From contig WFXD01000036.1 in assembly GCA_015490795.1 (NCBI GenBank), positions 1 through 42,721 on the forward strand: a DNA stretch of 42,721 bases, written 5' to 3'. The notes below the pieces were generated by a model, which was not told the DNA's origin, made no database searches, and was given only the letters and a program-made list of their open reading frames with translations. Positions 18,000 through 26,098 of the stretch are shown here, one piece after another. Source of the DNA: Gammaproteobacteria bacterium. GTDB lineage: Bacteria > Pseudomonadota > Gammaproteobacteria > Chromatiales > Chromatiaceae. Numbering within the stretch: position 1 is the first letter of the stretch; every line of letters begins with the position of its first letter. The position numbers and the translations under genes are program-made.

Positions 18000-18959
18000 C
18001 TAATGTGCACTATGGTCATGCCCACCCGTCTCTTCTTTGGCTGGGTTGGGGGTGTCAGGATTCCACCCATCGCCGGGAAGAAGGAATTTAGGCATATAGA
18101 ACTCCTGGTATTTGGCAACCATGCCCGCCACCTCGGTTCCCACCAGATCCTGCTTGCGACGTTTGGGATAACCCAGGCTGTCAAAGGGCAGGTAAGGGGT
18201 TTTGTCATTATGGCAGCCGTCGCACATCAGCGGGTTTTCATCAATTCGTCTATGGATCACCTTCTTCATCTTTGACTGCTGGGTAGAGCCCAGGCGATCC
18301 TTCTCTTGCAGGTATTTCTCGACAAAGGCCCGCTCTTTTGCATCATTCAGAAACAGGAATTGGCCGCTGCTGCTGATTCTGCCCGGTGCAATCTTTGCAC
18401 CGTAGTTGCCATACATGGATTTGTCCAGCGAGGTCAGCCCCGGTGGGTTGCTGATGAGATCACCTGTTTTTTTATCATACCAGCGAAAGGCCCAGCTCCC
18501 GCCCTCTGTCTTGGGCTGGATATGGCAGGTTTCGCAAGCCAGGTAGAAGGCATGCATATTGAGAAAAGCGCGAATAGCCTTGGCCTTATCGTGGGGGATT
18601 GCACCGTGGCAGCGAATGCAGAGGCTGGTGTCATCAGGCTCGACCGTCATGCCCACATGGTGAAAGTGACCCTGCACATACTCCTCTTCCACCACCATGT
18701 AACCCAGGTTGGTGGTTGCTGTGCTGGTCTGCTCCTTCAATGCAGAGGCAAACTGCTCCTCCTGCATGTCTGCTTCATTCAATAGCGCTGCAATCTCTGC
18801 CTCTGCGCTGGCGTCGGCGGATGCAGCTACATCTACATCGTGATCGGCTCCGCCATGGCCCCATATGACGGGATATAGAAAAAACCCGTACCATACCGTG
18901 AAGCACATAAGAAATATGATATAGACCTTATTAATGATCGTTTTAATGAGGTGTAGCAT
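18000..18959 (-). CDS. Membrane-anchored triheme cytochrome c, third gene of the cytochrome b operon
   Basis: A 319-residue protein with one N-terminal membrane helix (about 8-33) that may stay uncleaved, then an Ala/Asp/Glu-rich stretch and a periplasmic domain with three haem sites: CIRCH (114), CETCH (142) and CDGCH (246). The C-terminus is histidine-rich (GGHDHSAH). It does not contain the c7-type module of the plus-strand genes. It is 18 bp downstream of the cytochrome b gene. It is likely a periplasmic subunit that accepts electrons from the cytochrome b/octaheme pair. Confidence 0.8.
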   Translation of the reverse strand: MLHLIKTIINKVYIIFLMCFTVWYGFFLYPVIWGHGGADHDVDVAASADASAEAEIAALLNEADMQEEQFASALKEQTSTATTNLGYMVVEEEYVQGHFHHVGMTVEPDDTSLCIRCHGAIPHDKAKAIRAFLNMHAFYLACETCHIQPKTEGGSWAFRWYDKKTGDLISNPPGLTSLDKSMYGNYGAKIAPGRISSSGQFLFLNDAKERAFVEKYLQEKDRLGSTQQSKMKKVIHRRIDENPLMCDGCHNDKTPYLPFDSLGYPKRRKQDLVGTEVAGMVAKYQEFYMPKFLLPGDGWNPDTPNPAKEETGGHDHSAH

Positions 18960-18977
18960 TCGTCTCTCCCGGCCTTA

Positions 18978-19784
18978 TCAATGGTGGCCCTGGGGCTTTA
19001 TTTCGTGTGCGAGGCCATGTTCGGTCATGGTTTCCACATACTCTGCGTAGTGCTCGTGGATCATGTCTGCTTCAGAGAGGTATCCGGTGAGAAATACGGT
19101 GCCTAAAGGGAACTTCTCAGGCGCATAGTGCACGTTGTACCAGTGGACGAAGAACAGGAACAACCCTGCCAACAGCGCCTCATCTGTATGCATGATGTAC
19201 AGGGCGTTCAACAGCCATCCAGGGAAGACCTGGGTAAATTCATCACGGAACCACAGTGCCAGACCGGCTGGGCCAAGGATGGGGATGCCCCAGTAGGGTG
19301 CGAAGTAGTCGAACTTCTCTTTCCAGCAGATACGATCATACTTTGGTGGATTTGGTGAGAGATAGAGCAGGTACTTGAACATCTGCACAATATCCCGGCC
19401 ATCCTTTCCATTGGGCATCATCTCCATAGAGAGGAATGCCTTGAAAAAAGTGACAGGCCCCAGGGTTTTCTCTTTAATCAGTGGCTTGAGCCTGTTTCTG
19501 TAAAACAGATACATCCAGTAGCCAGTGTGAAAGAGGAAAAGACAGAGCAGTACCAGACCGGCAGCACGATGGATCTGTGGCGCTATCTCAATGCCACCCA
19601 TGAAGGTAAAGAGCGGCTCTGCCCATGGTTCATTGTAATAGCGCTGCGGGAACCCGGTAAGCCCGAGGGTGATAACACATGAAAAGAGGATAACGTGCTG
19701 TACGCGCTGCATCAGAGAGAACCGGAAGAAGTAGCGCTTGCCGTTGCGATAATTTATTTTTGGGTATCTGTCTGACATGATCAT
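18978..19784 (-). CDS. Diheme cytochrome b, quinone-reactive membrane subunit
   Basis: A 268-residue inner-membrane protein with about four helices (30-47, 72-96, 165-180, 198-221). Histidines H30, H72, H86, H199 and H214 lie in or at the ends of helices, as in FdnI- and HydC-like di-haem cytochromes b that exchange electrons with quinones. The cytoplasmic loop between helices 2 and 3 is long. The start overlaps the octaheme stop in an ATGA, so translation is coupled. In Geobacter CbcL an octa- or nonaheme domain is fused to such a cytochrome b; here the two are separate adjacent genes. Confidence 0.82.
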   Translation of the reverse strand: MIMSDRYPKINYRNGKRYFFRFSLMQRVQHVILFSCVITLGLTGFPQRYYNEPWAEPLFTFMGGIEIAPQIHRAAGLVLLCLFLFHTGYWMYLFYRNRLKPLIKEKTLGPVTFFKAFLSMEMMPNGKDGRDIVQMFKYLLYLSPNPPKYDRICWKEKFDYFAPYWGIPILGPAGLALWFRDEFTQVFPGWLLNALYIMHTDEALLAGLFLFFVHWYNVHYAPEKFPLGTVFLTGYLSEADMIHEHYAEYVETMTEHGLAHEIKPQGHH

Positions 19785-20938
19785 ACACCTTTCTCAGCGC
19801 TGGAGTTTTGCAGCACTGATGTAGCATCGGTTGGTTTTTCCTTGATGAAACTAAAGTTGGGAAACAGGCGCCTCAGCAGCTCAAGAAAAATAATAATGAC
19901 GAAGAAGTAGAGCACCGCGGCCATCAGCCCTTGAAAAAACTTGAGCATGTAGTACTGCATGGGGTACTTCTCAGCATTACTATAGTCAGTATGCACTTGG
20001 TATGAAGCAATCCCTTCACCTGCGTTGACGTGACACTCTTCATTTCGACAGGTGGCTGCAATGTTGTTTTTATAGGTTGATGCGGTTGGCTCAGTGTGGC
20101 TTTCAATGGAGTGGACGCTCTCGCCATAGACAACATGACAGTCCAGGCAATCGGCCGTCTCATCAGAGCCGAAGGTTACCGCCTTGCCATGAAAGGTCTC
20201 TTTGTACGATGTGACCACATCATCCAGCTCATGTCGTTCCCGGAATGCAGGGTCGGCATGGCATTTGGCACAGACCTCGACAATCTCCCGTGATTCGCGG
20301 GTCTTCTGTAGACGGGATGTCACATGGCTGTAAAAATCCTCTGCAAAATCGCCTGTCTGGTGGCAGGTCTTGCAGCGACTCAGCCCACGGCGGGATATGC
20401 CGGCAGACTTGCCTTTGAAGAAGGAGAGGGGGCGATAAAGCGGTTGCTCATGGCAATCCTTACAGCCAGGGTAATCCTCCTGGTGATCCTTGAGGTTGCC
20501 CTCTTTATCGTATCTGCTGTGTACGCTGGCATCCAGGATCTCTTTCACAGGCGCGTGAGTGAAATTCTGTTTGCCCGAAGGCTCGGTCAGGTGGCACTCA
20601 ACGGTGCAGTCCACCTTCTCGGCAGGATCATGCGGGATCTTTTTGATGTCCCGATGGCAGTCCATGCACATGATGCGCTTGTGCGGCCCCTTCATAAACA
20701 GGTTTTCGTTGATGTAGAAGAGTCTGAAGCGACCATTCTCGTCAATCCTGCTCAGGCCGCGGAATTTGTGGCACAGCACACAGTTCAGTTCATCTTCAGC
20801 TTGAGCAGGAGGCGTCCATGCCAGACCACCAAGCATGACGATGACTAACAATGCGGCCAGCAATGCCGCAAAAGTCTCGGTAAGCCGTTGAGCGGTGCCA
20901 TGAAGCATCTTGTTTGGTAATACACCCATTATTCTCAC
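19781..20938 (-). CDS. Octaheme cytochrome c with C-terminal membrane anchor
   Basis: A 385-residue protein with an N-terminal signal or anchor (about 24-47) and a C-terminal membrane helix (about 332-356). Eight haem sites are seen: CVLCH 53, CMDCH 91, CTVECH 111 (CX3CH), CKDCH 159, CKTCH 189, CAKCH 223, CLDCH 264 and CRNEECH 297 (CX4CH). The layout fits the periplasmic subunit of a quinol:cytochrome c oxidoreductase. It is the first gene of a three-gene operon with the cytochrome b and triheme subunits. AGGTGAGAAT lies just before the start. The non-standard haem sites may need a dedicated lyase, which is not in the window. Confidence 0.85.
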   Translation of the reverse strand: MRIMGVLPNKMLHGTAQRLTETFAALLAALLVIVMLGGLAWTPPAQAEDELNCVLCHKFRGLSRIDENGRFRLFYINENLFMKGPHKRIMCMDCHRDIKKIPHDPAEKVDCTVECHLTEPSGKQNFTHAPVKEILDASVHSRYDKEGNLKDHQEDYPGCKDCHEQPLYRPLSFFKGKSAGISRRGLSRCKTCHQTGDFAEDFYSHVTSRLQKTRESREIVEVCAKCHADPAFRERHELDDVVTSYKETFHGKAVTFGSDETADCLDCHVVYGESVHSIESHTEPTASTYKNNIAATCRNEECHVNAGEGIASYQVHTDYSNAEKYPMQYYMLKFFQGLMAAVLYFFVIIIFLELLRRLFPNFSFIKEKPTDATSVLQNSSAEKGV

Positions 20939-21055
20939 CTTTTACAGGCCTGTCGGATTCGGTTATTTGTTAGGGCTAAAAAGCACGGGATCTCTAACAA
21001 CAGCTCAGATTCGGGGTAGATCCACAGAGGGACCCACCCTGAATATCACCCACCC

Positions 21056-21219
21056 AGGAGTCTGTCGGACTTAGGATGAACTGGCTGCGGAAGTGGGAGA
21101 GCGGCTCAAATATCCCCGGTTTTTCGTTGCGTAGGCCCACTATGCGCCTCAAAACCGGGAATATTTGCGCTCACTCTCCCACTCCCTCGCTGCAATCCAC
21201 CTAAGTCCGACAGACTCCT
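21056..21219 (+). repeat. Family 1 palindromic element, copy R2 (complete)
   Basis: A complete ~164 bp copy bounded by AGGAGTCTGTCGGACTTAGG and its complement, with the internal AAATATCCCCGG/CCGGGAATATTTG arms. It lies in the 500 bp spacer between the octaheme operon start and lepB. The bases before it (20939-21055) probably hold the octaheme promoter; in 21220-21441 only a small ACCCC-ATTAA-GGGGT stem (21378-21392) stands out. Confidence 0.92.
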
Positions 21220-21441
21220 AGTGGAGTTTTGAATAGCTGCTGACCCGGTTTGTTTTTTTCATTTATGCCGCCTGCCCAATAGAAGCAAGCACTCCGCCAA
21301 TATAACCTTGGCGTAGTTTGACAAAGCACAGGCAGGTCGATGCCGCCCAAATCAATGGGCGACGATCATAGCATAGAACCCCATTAAGGGGTATGGGAAA
21401 TTATCACCTAAGTGATATTACTTAAGGAGTAGTACTGCGGT

Positions 21442-22350
21442 CTATTTAAGGCTCAGCGCGGTTCGTTCCCATTTGAAGTGGCCCTCATCAAGGTTCCACG
21501 ACCAGAAGACCTTTGTCACTTTGCCACCAATTTTCTCTTTTGGAATAAAGCCCAGAATCCGGCTGTCAAAGCCATAGGTGCGGTTGTCAGCAAGGACAAA
21601 GTAGCTGTTGGTGGGCACCTGCGTCGGTTCAACATGGCTGGTCTCATCATAGAGCGCCCCGGTTCTTGTCGGCTCTACAAAGTTTGCATAGGGCTCAACA
21701 AGCTGCTTGCCGTTGACATAGACGCCATTGGCGTTGACCTCTACGATGTCTCCCGGAACGCCAATAATGCGCCCCAGAAGCTGGCCGCCACCCTCCAGGT
21801 TGGTAAGCTGCCTTTGATCGTCATCAGCAAACTCGATCAGGGCGATATCCTGTTTTTTTGGAAAGACCATCCTGTTAACCAGAATGATATCGTGAGAGAG
21901 GATGGTAGGATCCATGCTTGGCGAAGTGATGAAGTAGGCTCTGACGATCTGGCTGCCTGCCAGCTTGTCCATCAAGGGGTTGATGGTGACGGCAAGGGTC
22001 AGAAACACAGCTGTATAGATCCAGCCCCGATTGAACCATTGGAGCTTATAGTCAGCAGGTTGCCTCTTTGCCAGACGGTAGGCATCGAGCGCAATGAGTA
22101 CAATACCGACAAAGGGGGTTGCCAGAAAGATGACGCTGATGCGGCTGTCAATAAACATAAAGGCCGCAGCTGCACCCCATGAGGCGACAATCAGCAAAAT
22201 GTAAAAAAAGATGCCACGCCCCAGATAACCGGCATAGTGATGCCCCAGGCCGGGACACAAAGAGAGCGCCAGGGCCAGGAGAGGTTTTCTTGGCTTTATC
22301 TCATCTTCTGCATCTGAAACCTCGGTCTGGCTCAAAACATGTTCACTCAC
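21442..22350 (-). CDS. lepB: Signal peptidase I homologue with extra N-terminal membrane domain
   Basis: A 302-residue S26-family protein. Residues ~20-120 form an extra membrane domain that starts with LALSLCPGLGHHYAGYLGRG, a motif seen in small membrane proteins of unknown role. The peptidase part has the serine box ITSPSMDPTI, a box equivalent to RGD (KKQDIALIEF), GRIIGVPGDIVE and ADNRTYGFDSRILGFIP. In E. coli and Bacillus enzymes the general-base lysine stands directly before R in (K)R.(V/I)G.PGD; here that position is glycine. It may be a variant enzyme using another base, or an inactive paralogue. It is a single gene, and the last codons run SLSLK-like to the stop at 21442. Confidence 0.85.
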   Translation of the reverse strand: MSEHVLSQTEVSDAEDEIKPRKPLLALALSLCPGLGHHYAGYLGRGIFFYILLIVASWGAAAAFMFIDSRISVIFLATPFVGIVLIALDAYRLAKRQPADYKLQWFNRGWIYTAVFLTLAVTINPLMDKLAGSQIVRAYFITSPSMDPTILSHDIILVNRMVFPKKQDIALIEFADDDQRQLTNLEGGGQLLGRIIGVPGDIVEVNANGVYVNGKQLVEPYANFVEPTRTGALYDETSHVEPTQVPTNSYFVLADNRTYGFDSRILGFIPKEKIGGKVTKVFWSWNLDEGHFKWERTALSLK

Positions 22351-22473
22351 AATTTCCCCCTTACGATATTTAAAGAATTATTTAGGTACCACCTTCCTCA
22401 AGGCTCCATGATCAGAAAACCCTGGGCAAAATCAATGAGTGCTCATCTCCCTCTTTGAGGCTGAATCTGTTGA

Positions 22474-22677
22474 TCAGCAACAGGTAAGCCACTGCCACAC
22501 ATAACCTGTGGACTGTTTTGCGGCGCAATAATAGGCACCAGCAGCAATCACTGCAACCCCTGAAAAAGGGATGGAGAGAATAAAGAGAGATGGCCGCAGC
22601 GCAAACATGGGCCAGCGCGGGCCGATCTTGCCATCTGCACCTGTTTCGATGAGCTTGTGTGGTAGGGCCGCCAACAT
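22474..22677 (-). CDS. Possible small single-pass membrane protein
   Basis: A 67-residue frame with one likely membrane helix (SLFILSIPFSGVAVIAAGAY). No ribosome binding site is clear and no homologue is recognised. It is the only plausible gene in the 22351-22836 spacer, which otherwise shows nothing definite. It may be spurious. Confidence 0.25.
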   Translation of the reverse strand: MLAALPHKLIETGADGKIGPRWPMFALRPSLFILSIPFSGVAVIAAGAYYCAAKQSTGYVWQWLTCC

Positions 22678-22836
22678 AACTTACGAAGCAAAGGGTTATT
22701 ATAATACGTGAATAATCGTTTACCTGGCAGCCAATGTCCAGAGTAAAGTGCTGTGCAGTATTTTGCACAAGAGATGAGATAGAGAGAGATGTCAGAGCTT
22801 TTTGCTAAGGAAATGCACCGTATAATCAGATATTAT

Positions 22837-23013
22837 CCTAGAAAAATCAGTTGAGCCTACTGTGAACGTCTAATGCACTCAATCTACAGGATTTTCCCCC
22901 ACATTTTGAACTCACCGTATGGGTGATACGCAATCGTTCAAAATGTGGGGGAAAATCCTGTATCTTAAGCACCTTAGCCGCTCTCGCTACGGCTCAACTG
23001 ATTTTTCTAGGAT
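22837..23013 (+). repeat. Family 2 palindromic element, long copy with nested hairpins
   Basis: A 23 bp perfect terminal inverted repeat (22837-22859 and 22991-23013, core CCTAGAAAAATCAGTTGAGC) encloses a second perfect 27 bp inverted repeat (22885-22911 and 22936-22962). That in turn encloses a small TCACC/GGTGA stem. The whole could form a long nested cruciform or RNA hairpin. It ends about 105 bp before yhcC, so it may also affect that operon's promoter. Confidence 0.88.
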
Positions 23014-23063
23014 TATTGGCCACTGTTCTTGTTGGGATGTGGCGATTCGAATCGGCCTGTTTT

Positions 23064-23077
23064 ATGATAAATGTCAA
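23064..23077 (+). promoter_or_regulatory. FNR-like site before yhcC-ubiUV (weak)
   Basis: ATGATAAATGTCAA resembles the FNR consensus TTGAT-N4-ATCAA with two mismatches. It lies 42 bp before the yhcC start. In E. coli ubiUV is reported to be FNR-activated, which makes a site here reasonable, but one imperfect match of this length can occur by chance. Confidence 0.35.
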
Positions 23078-23118
23078 TCTTAACCCCGCTGTACCCTGCA
23101 ACCCCCACGAGTGAATGA

Positions 23119-24069
23119 ATGGCACTGTCGGATTACCTCAACACCTTCGGTCAGGATCTGCTGCGACGATACGGCCAGCGGGTGCACAAGCTGGCGATCA
23201 ATGCCGGCTTTACCTGCCCTAACCGTGATGGCAGCAAGGGGCGGGGTGGTTGCACCTTTTGCAACAATGCCTCCTTCAACCCAAGCGCCCGTGAATCCCC
23301 TTCGGTAGCGGTACAGATCGATGCCGGCCGCCATGTTTTGGCGCGCCGCACCGGAGCAAAAAAATTTATCGCCTATTTTCAGGCCTACACCAATACCTAC
23401 GCGGATGTTGAGTATCTGGCGCAGCTCTACGATGAGGCGGTGGCAGAACCCGATGTGGTGGGGCTGTCGGTGGGCACCCGGCCAGATTGTGTCCCAAGCC
23501 AGGTGCTGGATCTTTTGGCCGATTACCAGGCGCGCGGCTATGAGGTCTGGCTGGAGCTGGGGCTTCAATCCGCCTTTGATGAGGCGCTGGAACGGGTCAA
23601 CCGCGGCCACGGCTTTGCAGAGTACCGGCAGACCGTGCTGGCTGCACGCCAGCGCGGCCTGCCCGTCTGCACCCACCTTATTATAGGGATGCCGGGTGAA
23701 GATCGAAGCCATGCGCTGGAGAGCCTGGATCGCGTATTGGATCTGGGGGTCGACGGGCTCAAGCTGCATCCGCTGCATGTGGTAAAAGGCACTGCATTAG
23801 CCAGCCAATGGCGTCGTGGCGAGTACCAGACCCTCGAATATGAAGACTATCTCTCCATTGCAGCAGACCTGATCGAGCGCACCCCGCCCGAGGTGATATA
23901 CCACCGGGCAACCGGAACCTGTGCAACGGATATCCTGCTGGCCCCCAGTTGGTGTGCCAAAAAATGGGCGGTTTTGAATGGTATTGAAAACGAATTAAAA
24001 TCCCGCCACAGCCGTCAGGGGGCCGCTTTAGTGCGTTCTCCACTTGCCGTCGGGGAGACAACCCCGTAA
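23119..24069 (+). CDS. yhcC: Radical SAM protein, YhcC family
   Basis: A 316-residue radical SAM protein of the YhcC (TIGR01212) type. The cluster cysteines are in CPNRDGSKGRGGCTFC (about 33-48), a spacing wider than the usual CX3CX2C and typical of this family. LELGLQSAFDEALERVNRGH and HLIIGMPGEDRSHALESL are conserved core strands. The reaction is not established for the family. It opens a three-gene run with ubiU (36 bp) and ubiV, which suggests a link to anaerobic metabolism. Confidence 0.88.
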   Translation: MALSDYLNTFGQDLLRRYGQRVHKLAINAGFTCPNRDGSKGRGGCTFCNNASFNPSARESPSVAVQIDAGRHVLARRTGAKKFIAYFQAYTNTYADVEYLAQLYDEAVAEPDVVGLSVGTRPDCVPSQVLDLLADYQARGYEVWLELGLQSAFDEALERVNRGHGFAEYRQTVLAARQRGLPVCTHLIIGMPGEDRSHALESLDRVLDLGVDGLKLHPLHVVKGTALASQWRRGEYQTLEYEDYLSIAADLIERTPPEVIYHRATGTCATDILLAPSWCAKKWAVLNGIENELKSRHSRQGAALVRSPLAVGETTP

Positions 24070-24105
24070 TCTTGCAACCCTTTTTCAGAAATGTGTGTGT
24101 GAACT

Positions 24106-25101
24106 ATGGAACTCGTCTGTCCTGCTGGCAACCTGCCCTCCCTGAAGGCAGCCGTCGATAATGGCGCTGATGCGGTCTACTTCGGCTTTCGTGATGATAC
24201 CAATGCGCGGCACTTTGCCGGCCTGAACTTCAGCCCTGAAAAGATGGCCGAAGGCGTCCAGTACGCGCATGACAGAGGTGCGCGAGCCTTTCTGGCGCTC
24301 AATACCTTCCCCCAGCCCGAAGGTTGGGGCAGATGGCAGGATGCGGTGGATCGCGCCGCCGAGATGGACTTCGACGCCCTGATCGCAGCAGACATCGGCG
24401 TGCTGGACTATGCCTGCAACCGCTGGCCCGACCTGAACCTGCATCTCTCCGTACAGGGGTCGGCCACCAACTACGAGGCGATCCGCTTCTTTCACGAGAA
24501 CTTCGGCATCAGCCGCGTGGTTGTGCCGCGCGTGCTCTCCCTGCCGCAGGTAAAACATGTGGTGGAGAACAGCCCGGTATCCATTGAAGTGTTTGGTTTT
24601 GGCAGCCTCTGTGTGATGGTCGAGGGGCGCTGCCTGCTCTCATCATACGCGACTGGCGAATCCCCCAACACCTTTGGTGCCTGCTCCCCTGCCAGCGCCG
24701 TTGAGTGGCGCGAGACCGACAAAGGGCTGGAGACCCGCCTGGGCGGCATCCTGATCGAGACCGTGGGCAAAGGCGAAAATGCCGGCTACCCCACCATCTG
24801 CAAGGCGCGTTTCGAGGTGGGCGGCAACACCTTCCACGCCATCGAAGAGCCCACCAGCCTGAACACCATGGAGCTGCTGCCCGAGCTGCAAAAGGCGGGC
24901 ATTGCAGCGGTGAAGATCGAGGGGCGTCAACGCAGCCCCGCCTATGTGAAACAGGTGACCAAAGTATGGCGCGCGGCGCTGGATGCCTGCGCCAAAGACC
25001 CTGAGCACTTCAAGCCCAAAACCGAATGGCTGGCGGAGTTGGCCAAGGTCTCTGAAGGTTCACAGACCACCTTCGGCGCCTATCACCGCCCCTGGCAATA
25101 A
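24106..25101 (+). CDS. ubiU: O2-independent ubiquinone hydroxylation protein UbiU
   Basis: UbiU works with UbiV to hydroxylate the ubiquinone ring without oxygen. The 331-residue peptidase-U32-like protein begins MELVCPAGNLPSLKAAVDNG. The four cysteines that bind the [4Fe-4S] cluster are at C169, C176, C193 and C232, the same numbers as in E. coli UbiU. Length is normal. It is followed by ubiV after 18 bp. Confidence 0.96.
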   Translation: MELVCPAGNLPSLKAAVDNGADAVYFGFRDDTNARHFAGLNFSPEKMAEGVQYAHDRGARAFLALNTFPQPEGWGRWQDAVDRAAEMDFDALIAADIGVLDYACNRWPDLNLHLSVQGSATNYEAIRFFHENFGISRVVVPRVLSLPQVKHVVENSPVSIEVFGFGSLCVMVEGRCLLSSYATGESPNTFGACSPASAVEWRETDKGLETRLGGILIETVGKGENAGYPTICKARFEVGGNTFHAIEEPTSLNTMELLPELQKAGIAAVKIEGRQRSPAYVKQVTKVWRAALDACAKDPEHFKPKTEWLAELAKVSEGSQTTFGAYHRPWQ

Positions 25102-25119
25102 AACAACCCCTGAACACCT

Positions 25120-26031
25120 ATGAGCAATCAAATGAAACTATCACTTGGCCCCATCACCTACTTTTGGACCAAGGAGAAGACCCTGGAATTTTATGAGCAG
25201 GTGGCGAAATCGCCGGTGGATATCGTCTACCTGGGTGAAATTATCTGCTCCAAACGGGCCATAATACGCTTTAGCGACTGGATGGAGATTGGTGAACAGC
25301 TGGCCGCAGCAGGCAAAGAGGTGGTCATGTCAACCATGACCCTGCTGGAGGCAGAGTCAGAGCTGAAGATGATGCGCCGCATCTGCGAAAACGGCAAATT
25401 CCTGGTCGAGGCCAATGACATCGGCGCCATCCAGCTGATGAAAGGGCTCCCCTTTGTGACCGGCCCCAGCGTCAATGTCTACAACCAGCGCACCCTGGCC
25501 AGGCTGGCCAAAGCGGGGCTCTGCCGCTGGGTATTTCCGGTTGAACTGTCAGAAGAGACCTTTGCCGATATGCAGGAAGAGCGCCCGGAAGGGGTTGAAA
25601 GCGAGATCTTCGCCTACGGCCGTCTGCCGCTGGCCTACTCGGCACGCTGTTTCACCGCGCGCGCACACAACCTGCCAAAGGATGATTGCGACTACAAATG
25701 TGGCGAGTACCCTGATGGCATGACCCTTTCGGCACAGGACGAGACCCGCTTTCTGTCGCTCAATGGCATCCAGACCCAGTCTGCGCATACCTTCAATGTA
25801 CTGGCCGAACTGGATGAGCTGCGTTCACTGGGTGTCGATATCCTGCGGATCAGCCCCCAGTCTGAGCATACATTGGAGGTCATCGAGGCATTCCATAATG
25901 CTATGCAGGGAAAAGAGCCGGCAGAAGAGGCCGCAGCCCGGCTGAATGCGAATATGCCGACAGGCCCTTGCGATGGCTACTGGCACGGCAAGCCCGGTAT
26001 TGCAGATAGCGTATTGGATAACTACAAGTGA
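25120..26031 (+). CDS. ubiV: O2-independent ubiquinone hydroxylation protein UbiV
   Basis: Partner of UbiU, also an iron-sulfur U32-family protein. The conserved cysteines are in GEIICSKR and in ARCFTARAHNLPKDDCDYKC. If translation starts at the second ATG (25132, MKLSLGP), the first ligand is C39 as in E. coli, so 25132 is likely the true start; 25120 adds four residues. The C-terminus DGYWHGKPGI matches the family. It is the last gene of the yhcC-ubiUV run and is convergent with ubiT. Confidence 0.96.
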   Translation: MSNQMKLSLGPITYFWTKEKTLEFYEQVAKSPVDIVYLGEIICSKRAIIRFSDWMEIGEQLAAAGKEVVMSTMTLLEAESELKMMRRICENGKFLVEANDIGAIQLMKGLPFVTGPSVNVYNQRTLARLAKAGLCRWVFPVELSEETFADMQEERPEGVESEIFAYGRLPLAYSARCFTARAHNLPKDDCDYKCGEYPDGMTLSAQDETRFLSLNGIQTQSAHTFNVLAELDELRSLGVDILRISPQSEHTLEVIEAFHNAMQGKEPAEEAAARLNANMPTGPCDGYWHGKPGIADSVLDNYK

Positions 26032-26075
26032 TGCAGGAGCAAAGTCACTGAAGCCCTGCTTTTCCCGTCCGGAAG

Positions 26076-26091
26076 CGGGGCTTAAGCCCCG
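26076..26091. terminator. Possible bidirectional terminator stem
   Basis: The perfect palindrome CGGGGCTTAAGCCCCG sits between the convergent 3' ends of ubiV (26031) and ubiT (26099). No T tract follows on either strand, so an intrinsic terminator role is only possible. Confidence 0.4.
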
Positions 26092-26098
26092 TCAGATC

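Noticed and set aside
20941-20960. Another relic of family 1 near GGCCTGTCGGATTCGG
   Set aside because: Only about 11 matching bases and no neighbouring arm sequence; chance similarity is likely.
22923-23114. A 63-residue plus-strand frame with a hydrophobic stretch before yhcC
   Set aside because: Its first part is the right arm of the family 2 palindrome, so it is unlikely to be a gene.
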